Shown: positions 44,597-50,088 of the stretch, one piece after another
Numbering within the stretch: position 1 is the first letter of the stretch
How the letters are laid out: the number at the start of each line of letters is the position of its first letter
Origin: Halomarinibacterium sp041392125
Lineage (GTDB): Bacteria; Bacteroidota; Bacteroidia; Flavobacteriales; Flavobacteriaceae
NCBI GenBank assembly: GCA_041392125.1
Contig: JAWKMR010000009.1
Span: forward strand, 62,001 to 126,000
Length of the DNA: 64,000 nt
Direction: 5' to 3'
The notes under the pieces: generated by a model
Told to the model about the DNA's origin: nothing
Database searches by the model: none
What the model saw: the letters and a program-made list of their open reading frames with translations, nothing else
Translations under genes and position numbers: made by a program

Positions 44597-45322
44597 ATGA
44601 TTAAAAAATTGATTTTAGGAAGTTATAAGTCTGAACACAAGCTAAAACCCGCAATAAAGAATCAGATTAAGAATATAAAGCGTGTTTGGAATAATGATGT
44701 TTATAAAGATTTTGGTATAGAAAGAGTATTGAGACTCTTTCTTGTAGTCATACAATTTGCTTTCCCTGCTTTATATCTAAGACAATTATCCGGTTTGTTT
44801 GGCTTACTTGGTAGAAAAATTATGGTCGAGTTTTATGTTATAATAAAGCTAATACTTCCAGTACTATTTTTCTATTTAGATATTACTAACAATATAATTG
44901 TAGTTATAATTGCCATTTATATATTACTCGAAACCGTTATTTATTTAACTAGTTTAATATTTCTTTCTGATGTTTATGCTCAACCTATCAGCTATAAAAG
45001 ATCTGTAGTCTTACTTTTTATAAATTACGTTGAAGTTATTTTAGAGTTTGCTGTCATATATTCTTATTTCAATATTAATTATAAAATATTTCCAGGAGAT
45101 CTAGTAAAAGATATTGACATCATCTATTTTAGTTTTGTTTCGTTCTCTCCAATAGGATTCGGAGAAATAGATTCAATTTTATATCATGGTAAACTAATTG
45201 TAATATGTCAAATTTTTGTATTCTTAATCTTTGGAGGTTTATTTTTAAGTGTATTTACATCAAACATAGGTAAAATGACATATTTCAATTCTCATAAGGA
45301 GAAAAAATGGAAAAAAAAATAA
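44597..45322 (+). CDS. K+-channel-like membrane protein (cassette gene 2)
   Basis: 241 aa. Hydrophobic helices at about 44-62, 76-94, 98-122, 134-157 and 197-221, with a pore loop IIYFSFVSFSPIGFGEIDS at about 175-193 just before the last helix. The order helix, pore loop, helix and the G-F-G core match potassium channels, but the usual T-V/I-G-Y-G reads S-P-I-G-F-G. The N-terminal 40 residues are basic. A tetrameric cation channel is likely; gating is unknown, with no RCK or cyclic-nucleotide domain. Several anti-phage systems use membrane channels, so a link with its neighbours is possible but unproven. Confidence 0.75.
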   Translation: MIKKLILGSYKSEHKLKPAIKNQIKNIKRVWNNDVYKDFGIERVLRLFLVVIQFAFPALYLRQLSGLFGLLGRKIMVEFYVIIKLILPVLFFYLDITNNIIVVIIAIYILLETVIYLTSLIFLSDVYAQPISYKRSVVLLFINYVEVILEFAVIYSYFNINYKIFPGDLVKDIDIIYFSFVSFSPIGFGEIDSILYHGKLIVICQIFVFLIFGGLFLSVFTSNIGKMTYFNSHKEKKWKKK

Positions 45323-45516
45323 CTGGCTACAACAACACATAATGTTTATGGCGATATTTTACTAATTGAGTATTTTAAGAAAAGAAAAAACTTATATTTA
45401 ACTGATAAACAACCGTATGCAGCTCCGACGGCTCTCCGATTAGCACGCTGCGCTGCTGAAGCTCAGCCGAATCAGCCGCTAGTCGCCGCCTGGGGATAGC
45501 CCGGACCGTTGTAGCA
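45321..45516 (+). repeat. attC-like element 2 (cassette junction)
   Basis: 196 bp from AACTGGCTACAAC to GTTGTAGC. The ends GCTACAAC (45326-45333) and GTTGTAGC (45509-45516) are perfectly complementary. The GC-rich right part contains several inverted motifs (GCTGCGCTGCTGAAGC, CAGCCGAATCAGCCGC) and ends ATAGCCCGGACCGTTGTAGC, almost identical to element 1. It overlaps the last two bases of the channel gene's stop codon. Confidence 0.6.
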
Positions 45517-45537
45517 TGACAAAAAACAACAAAAAAA

Positions 45538-46308
45538 ATGGCAAAAAGTATATCAATAACAGAACAAATTAGACAAATTGCTCTTCAAACATTGGCGGAT
45601 AGACCAGAAGGAATTAGATATTCAGACTTGAAAAGAGAAATTTTAAAAGTAAATAGTTCATTCAATCCGAATACAATTAGTGGTGCTACTTGGGATTTAG
45701 AAGCTACATATCCTGAAAAAATTTATAAACCCGACAGAGGTGTTTTTAGATTATTAAAGTTTAAAGAAAATGTTGCAACTCAGCCAGACGAACAGCCAAC
45801 AAATACATTGCCAAAAACTTCAAAGAAAAAGACTATTAAGGAAGAAGATTTTTATCAGCCATTTGCAGACTGGTTAGTAAACGAGCTTGAAGAATGCACA
45901 AATGCAATTGGGCTTGGTGGAAATATTTTTAAAGACAAATGGGGAACACCAGACGTGATTGGTGTTAGAGAGTCTAAAAGAAGTGACATTATTCAGTTTC
46001 CAACTGAAATAATTGTTGGCGAAATTAAGACCGACACGAATGGACTTATCACAGCGTTTGGACAAGCTTGTGCTTACAGAATATTTTCTCATAAATCATA
46101 TATTGTTGTTCCGAACAATTCACAAATTGAGGACATAACAAGACTTGATACATTATGCAGACAGTTTGGTATAGGACTTATTCTTTTTGATAACCAAAAC
46201 ATAGAAGACCCAAATTTTGAAATACGAGTAAGAGCAATTAAAAATGAACCTGATATGTTCTTCGTGAATAAAAACTTGAAACAAATTGAAGACAAACTTT
46301 TCAAATAA
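45538..46308 (+). CDS. winged-helix plus PD-(D/E)XK nuclease-like protein (cassette gene 3)
   Basis: 256 aa. Residues 8-72 look like a HARE-HTH-type winged helix (ITEQIRQIALQTLADRPEGIRYSDLK, then TWDLEATYPEKIYKPDRGVFRLLKF). After a linker, residues 101-200 have the restriction-endonuclease fold: acidic helix EEDFYQPFADWL, D139 in WGTPDVIG, E162-x-K164 in IIVGEIKTDT, and Q176 in FGQACAYRI. These are the metal-binding residues of PD-(D/E)XK nucleases. It lacks a methyltransferase partner nearby. A DNA-cleaving or DNA-sensing role is inferred; I know no named family. Confidence 0.75.
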   Translation: MAKSISITEQIRQIALQTLADRPEGIRYSDLKREILKVNSSFNPNTISGATWDLEATYPEKIYKPDRGVFRLLKFKENVATQPDEQPTNTLPKTSKKKTIKEEDFYQPFADWLVNELEECTNAIGLGGNIFKDKWGTPDVIGVRESKRSDIIQFPTEIIVGEIKTDTNGLITAFGQACAYRIFSHKSYIVVPNNSQIEDITRLDTLCRQFGIGLILFDNQNIEDPNFEIRVRAIKNEPDMFFVNKNLKQIEDKLFK

Positions 46309-46468
46309 GCAGATAAAAACAACTGTTAAATTTTGCTTAGTAATACTATCAAAGTTTATTCTTGGTTGATAGTGTATCGCTCCGTAATTACCACCTTTAG
46401 GTAGCTGCAAATTGTTCAAATCAAAAATAGAACACTTACATAAACAAAACTAATTATAAATCTAAACT

Positions 46469-46657
46469 ATGGGATTTTTACCTTTTTTTGGACGCTTGAT
46501 AAGGTTTGTTTTTATTTACAAATTAAATTGGAAACAACTGGATAAGGCAGAGCGTACTGATAAGGACTTGGAAAAATATAAAAATGTAAAAGCGGGTGGA
46601 ATTGGACTAGCTATACTATTCTTTATTTGCGTTTTATATTTAGGATTAACTAATTAG
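46469..46657 (+). CDS. small membrane protein, unknown
   Basis: 62 aa. One strong helix at about 43-60 (GIGLAILFFICVLYLGL), a hydrophobic N-terminus (MGFLPFFGRLIRFVFIY) and a charged middle (DKAERTDKDLEKYKNVKAG). No family recognised. It follows the cassette array in the same direction, 160 bp after the nuclease gene, and could be a fourth cassette whose boundaries have decayed. Confidence 0.55.
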   Translation: MGFLPFFGRLIRFVFIYKLNWKQLDKAERTDKDLEKYKNVKAGGIGLAILFFICVLYLGLTN

Positions 46658-46710
46658 TACAATTCAATATTAAGTAATAAACATTTACAAAAACCTCATT
46701 TCATTTTATT

Positions 46711-46863
46711 TTAACTATCCCCCAACCACCCAAAAGAGATTAAAAGTTCGTTAACACAATCACACTTACTACCCCATTTTGCTTTCACCAATGTGGAGCC
46801 TATCTTTCCGGTAAAAGCGCCACCGTGGCGGGTTCCTTCTTGTTTTATTTTACATTTGTACAT
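46711..46863 (-). CDS. candidate 50-aa Cys-containing small protein
   Basis: Read from the minus strand: ATG at 46863, TAA at 46711, 50 codons. It starts MYKCKIKQEGTRHGG and contains GKIGSTLVKAKWG and CDCVNELLISFGWLGDS. The composition looks protein-like and the segment is not part of the tandem repeats to the right. No family is recognised and no promoter is evident, so this is only a candidate. Confidence 0.35.
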   Translation of the reverse strand: MYKCKIKQEGTRHGGAFTGKIGSTLVKAKWGSKCDCVNELLISFGWLGDS

Positions 46864-47114
46864 AACATCATTTTAGGTTTTAAAAGGTAAACATAGCCTG
46901 CCTTTTTTAAACCCGCAACAGGCAAGCGCCGTTTACGATCGTTTTTGCCGAAAAGGCCGTTTTTTGCCGAAAACGACCGTTTTTGCCATTTTTGTCCGAA
47001 AATATTTCTTAGTTCTCCCCACCATGTCCCCACCATGTCCCACATGAGGGTGATGGGTGAAAGACAATGCTTGATAGCTGATTGTTGATTGCTGATTGTT
47101 GATAGGAATCTAAC

Positions 47115-47141
47115 GAAGGAATTTCAGTGATAGACGGTGGC
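47115..47141 (+). repeat. 27-bp motif, copy 1
   Basis: GAAGGAATTTCAGTGAT followed by AGACGGTGGC. The other copies start at 47347, 47551, 47687 and 48188; only one base varies (TAG or TCG after GA), apart from flanks. Confidence 0.85.
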
Positions 47142-47149
47142 AAGCGGAA

Positions 47150-47191
47150 GGTGAAAGGTGAAAGGTGATGGGTGATGGGTGAAGGGTGAAT
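47150..47191 (+). repeat. heptamer tandem array, 6 x GGTGAWR-like
   Basis: GGTGAAA, GGTGAAA, GGTGATG, GGTGATG, GGTGAAG, GGTGAAT in perfect 7-bp register. A shorter 4-unit version is at 47382-47409. Confidence 0.85.
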
Positions 47192-47200
47192 TGTAAGTCA

Positions 47201-47373
47201 TAAATAGTGAATCGTGAATGGTGAATAGTAGGAAACTCGTCCCTACGTTTCGACTTCGGTTACTCGTTGCCTGAACAAGTAAAACATCCCCCTACCCCCC
47301 TTCAAAGGGGGAATAATTTAGTCGAATAATTTTGAATTTTAAGCTGGAAGGAATTTCAGTGATCGACGGTGGC
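47201..47373 (+). repeat. 166-bp repeat unit, copy 1 (173 bp, one extra heptamer)
   Basis: Begins TAAATAGTGAATCGTGAA, contains CCTACG...TCGACT, CATCCCCCTA, the hairpin CCCCC-TTCAAA-GGGGG and TAGTCGAATAATTTTG, and ends with the 27-bp motif. It is 7 bp longer than the other copies because of an added GTGAATG near the start. Confidence 0.8.
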
Positions 47374-47411
47374 AAGCGGAAGGTGAAAGGTGAAAGGTGA
47401 TGGGTGAATCG

Positions 47412-47577
47412 TAAATAGTGAATCGTGAATAGTAGGAAACCCATCCCTACGATTCGACTCCGGTTACTCGTTGCTTGAACAAGTAAAACATCCCCCTAAC
47501 CCTCTTCAAAGGGGGAATAATTTAGTCGAATAATTTTGAATTTTAAGCTGGAAGGAATTTCAGTGATAGACGGTGGC
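47412..47577 (+). repeat. 166-bp repeat unit, copy 2
   Basis: Same length as copy 3 and nearly identical; ends with the 27-bp motif at 47551-47577. Confidence 0.85.
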
Positions 47578-47686
47578 GAAATCCTACTAAGTATTAAAAA
47601 ACCCCCTTTCGATTCGACTCTGGGATCCCGTAGCCTGAACCTTCTTTTTTCTTTTAAATGAGAATTATAATATTAAATAGAAACCC

Positions 47687-47713
47687 GAAGGAATTTCAGT
47701 GATAGACGGTGGC
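47687..47713 (+). repeat. 27-bp motif, copy 4 (outside the 166-bp unit)
   Basis: Here the motif is preceded by unrelated AT-rich sequence, showing that it recurs independently of the 166-bp unit. Confidence 0.85.
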
Positions 47714-47862
47714 GCAAGCGGAAGTGCGTTTTGCGAAGCAAAAAGAAAGCATGCAGCGATAGCGACAGCCGCGGTTTTGGCGTAGCCAAAAATCACCTTA
47801 ATTCCTTCTTGATTTTTTGGTTGAGCTTCGCTCGCAACCTTCGTGCAACTAATTAGTTGCAC
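47714..47862. repeat. cluster of short hairpins
   Basis: TTTTGC-GAA-GCAAAA, TTTTGGC-GTA-GCCAAAA, GTTGAGC...GCTCGCAAC and the perfect 20-bp palindrome at 47843-47862 (GTGCAACT-AATT-AGTTGCAC) follow each other within 150 bp. Confidence 0.75.
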
Positions 47863-47930
47863 TCGCTTGTGCATCAAGGCAAAATGAACAGATAAAACGG
47901 AAATGGAAAAAAAACAGAAAAAAGCTACTA

Positions 47931-48018
47931 CTCCGTATTAAAGCCGTATTAAAGTCGTGTTTACTCCGTGTTTAAGTCGTATTAAAGGCGTCACTACTCC
48001 GTGTTTACTTCGTCTGAA
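47931..48018 (+). repeat. 8 x 11-bp degenerate tandem array
   Basis: Eight contiguous 11-mers: CTCCGTATTAA, AGCCGTATTAA, AGTCGTGTTTA, CTCCGTGTTTA, AGTCGTATTAA, AGGCGTCACTA, CTCCGTGTTTA, CTTCGTCTGAA. CGT at positions 4-6 and A at position 11 are invariant; six of the eight keep TT at 8-9. Confidence 0.85.
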
Positions 48019-48048
48019 GGTAAAAGGTCAAAGGTGATGGGTGAATCG

Positions 48049-48214
48049 TAAATAGTGAATCGTGAATAGTAGGAAACCCGTCCCTACGATTCGACTCCGG
48101 TTACTCGTTGCTTGAACAAGTAAAACATCCCCCTAACCCCCTTCAAAGGGGGAATAATTTAGTCGAATAATTTTGAATTTTAAGCTGGAAGGAATTTCAG
48201 TGATCGACGGTGGC
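48049..48214 (+). repeat. 166-bp repeat unit, copy 3
   Basis: Nearly identical to 47412-47577 and ends in the 27-bp motif at 48188-48214. It lies 471 bp after copy 2. Confidence 0.85.
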
Positions 48215-48325
48215 GCAAGCGAAAGGTGAATGGAAAAAGGTGCCGGATGATGGTTCTTAAAATTCTCTTTACCCATTACCCTTCACCCTTGACCCATCTT
48301 TTCAGTATCTTTACCAAAAACAACC

Positions 48326-48943
48326 ATGCAAACCATCAAAACCATCATCTTCGACCTCGGCGGCGTACTTATCGATTGGAATCCGGAGTATGTATTTTTA
48401 AAAGAATTCCGTGGCAACCGTGAAAAAATGGAGTGGTTTCTTAACGAAATCTGTGCCTGGGACTGGAATATGAACCAAGACGCCGGCTACCCTCTTGCCC
48501 AAGCCACCGAAGATCGCGTGGCCATGTTCCCCGAACATGAAGCCTTGATACGGATGTACTACGGCCGTTGGGAAGAAATGCTGGGCCATACTCACGAAGA
48601 CACGCTGGAAATATTGGAACGAGTGGTAAACAACCCCAAGTACAGAGTCTATGCACTCACCAACTGGAGTGGAGAAACCTTCCCTATTGCCTTACAAAAG
48701 TTTCCTTGGTTACAATGGTTCGAAGGGATTTTGGTAAGCGGCGATGAAGGCATGCGAAAACCCCACAAAGAAATCTATGAATTGCTCCTTTCCCGTTATG
48801 AGATTCTCCCTCACGAAGCCGTTTTTATTGACGACAGCCTTAAAAATGTGGAGGGTTCCCGAGTGGTAGGGATTCAAGGCATTCACTTTACCTCAGCCCA
48901 AAATCTGAGAACAGAATTACAGAAATTAGGAGTGGAAGTATAA
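48326..48943 (+). CDS. HAD superfamily hydrolase (subfamily IA)
   Basis: 205 aa. Motif I IIFDLGGVLIDWNP with nucleophile D10, motif II around YALTNWSGE, motif III Lys in GMRKPHKEIYELL and motif IV FIDDSLKNV. The helical cap between motifs I and II is of C1 type. These enzymes are small phosphatases such as YihX (glucose-1-phosphate phosphatase) or haloacid dehalogenases; the substrate is not visible. A TATCTTTA at 48306-48313 is a possible -7 box. It is the first gene right of the repeat region. Confidence 0.92.
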   Translation: MQTIKTIIFDLGGVLIDWNPEYVFLKEFRGNREKMEWFLNEICAWDWNMNQDAGYPLAQATEDRVAMFPEHEALIRMYYGRWEEMLGHTHEDTLEILERVVNNPKYRVYALTNWSGETFPIALQKFPWLQWFEGILVSGDEGMRKPHKEIYELLLSRYEILPHEAVFIDDSLKNVEGSRVVGIQGIHFTSAQNLRTELQKLGVEV

Positions 48944-49016
48944 TTTTATAGCCACTTGTATCGCAAAATGCTAACTTTTTTGTAGTTTTCTTGTTTACTT
49001 CAACCATGACATATAA

Positions 49017-49994
49017 ATGACCAAACATAACGTTGCCGTTTTAGGGCCTATTCCACGAGATTATATTATTACGCATAACAACGAAATCATTCAAAAATAT
49101 GGTTGTGCCACCCATACGGCCATCGCCATCTCCAATTTGTTGGAAGACGCCGGCACCATTTATCCGGTAACGCACATTCGTAAGCAGGATGAAGCCAGCA
49201 TCAAAGCCCTTTTTGCACCCTATAAAAATATCCATACCAAATACATCTCTTCCGAAGCCGATCAGGGAGACGTGATCCAGCTGAAGTTTGTAGACCAAAA
49301 CAAACGTATTGAAACCCAAACAGCCTTTATGAAGCCTATCATGCCTGCAGATGTGAAACCCCTACTCCACTGTAGCGTTTTTGTGTGCGTCCCCGTTACC
49401 GATTTTGAAGTCCCACTGGAAACGCTCATTTACATCAAAGAAAACAGCAACGCCTCAATTGTATTTGATGCCCATGGCCCCACCACAGCACTTACGGTTC
49501 GTGGCCAACGGGTGACCAAGTTTTGGGTAGATCGCGATTTATGGCTTCCCTATATCGATGTGCTAAAAATGAACCTGGAAGAAGCCAATTGTAGCTGGTT
49601 TCAGAATGAATACACCCTGGAAGATTTACAGAATAATGAAGAAATTGCCCCGGAACAACTCCCTAAATTCGCTGAGTATTGTTTAAAACATGGCTTAAAG
49701 GCACTCTATGTTACCCTCGATTCGCGAGGGACCATGGTCTATACGCTTGAAAACGGTACTTTGCAGCAACAATTAGTACCCTCAGTTCCGGTACAAACAG
49801 TCATCGACACGACAGGCTGTGGCGACTCTTTTGCCGGCGGGATTGCCTTCAGTTTACTGGACAATCCAACAGACTTTATCAAGGCAGCCCAATTTGGGAA
49901 TGCCATGGGCGCACAACGCACGCAAGGCAAAACATTCGAAGTCTTTAAATCGCTTTCAGAAACACAAAAAATTCTCTCCGAAACGTATTCGTAA
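49017..49994 (+). CDS. PfkB family carbohydrate kinase
   Basis: 325 aa ribokinase-like sugar or nucleoside kinase. The N-terminus VAVLGPIPRDYIITHNNEIIQKYG replaces the usual GG motif. The C-terminal PfkB signature DTTGCGDSFAGGIAFSLL includes the anion hole and catalytic Asp, and KALYVTLDSRGTMVY is the G-x-x-G strand. Phosphorylates a hydroxyl of its substrate with ATP. It follows the HAD phosphatase by 73 bp in the same direction, so they may act on the same sugar phosphate, but nothing here identifies it. Confidence 0.9.
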   Translation: MTKHNVAVLGPIPRDYIITHNNEIIQKYGCATHTAIAISNLLEDAGTIYPVTHIRKQDEASIKALFAPYKNIHTKYISSEADQGDVIQLKFVDQNKRIETQTAFMKPIMPADVKPLLHCSVFVCVPVTDFEVPLETLIYIKENSNASIVFDAHGPTTALTVRGQRVTKFWVDRDLWLPYIDVLKMNLEEANCSWFQNEYTLEDLQNNEEIAPEQLPKFAEYCLKHGLKALYVTLDSRGTMVYTLENGTLQQQLVPSVPVQTVIDTTGCGDSFAGGIAFSLLDNPTDFIKAAQFGNAMGAQRTQGKTFEVFKSLSETQKILSETYS

Positions 49995-50088
49995 AGCCCT
50001 TAACAAAATTCAATCAAACATTAACAGAATATTGGCAAACTTAGCTTAAACGGTGGGCTATTTTCGTAGTCGAATGGAAAAACACACC

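Larger units (their letters stand above)
43283..46308 (+). mobile_element. integron-like gene-cassette array without a visible integrase
   Basis: Three plus-strand AT-rich genes (43312, 44597, 45538) each begin shortly after a GTT-containing boundary and are followed by a GC-rich imperfect palindrome. For cassette 1, the 5' end GTTGGCTGTAATT (43283) is complementary at 12 of 13 positions to the 3' end AACTACAGCCAAC (44398). For cassette 2, GTTATAGCTAATT (44575) matches AACTGGCTACAAC (45321) at 10 of 13, mismatches being transitions. That is the relation expected when a circular cassette is cut at G|TT of its own attC. The third cassette lacks a clear right end. No integrase or transposase is in the window. 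Confidence 0.6.
46864..48325. other. 1.46-kb non-coding repeat region
   Basis: No convincing gene. Contents from left to right: direct repeats of CCCCACCATGTC (about 47021-47040), GATTGTTGATT-type repeats (about 47067-47103), the heptamer array, three copies of a 166-bp unit, five copies of a 27-bp motif, a hairpin cluster, an 11-bp tandem array, and a short segment of ACCCTTCACCC-type sequence before the HAD gene. The two small minus-strand frames here are made of repeat sequence and have odd composition. Confidence 0.7.

Noticed and set aside
46845..47045. 66-aa minus-strand frame
   Set aside because: It runs through the CCCCACCATGTC direct repeats and low-complexity TTTTTGCCG-type sequence, and overlaps the better 50-aa candidate. 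No protein-like pattern beyond repeat translation.
47665..47877. 70-aa minus-strand frame over the hairpin cluster
   Set aside because: It encodes hairpins and a copy of the 27-bp motif, so the reading frame is a by-product of the repeats.
47115..48214. CRISPR array
   Set aside because: The 27-bp motif recurs only five times, at spacings of 136 to 501 bp, with repeated rather than unique sequence between copies, and no cas gene is nearby.
46711..48325. Diversity-generating retroelement or retron
   Set aside because: The near-identical repeat copies do not differ mainly at adenines of one copy, and no reverse transcriptase is in the window.
48226..48423. 65-aa plus-strand frame before the HAD gene
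   Set aside because: It overlaps the true HAD start in another frame and is Pro/His-rich translation of non-coding repeats.
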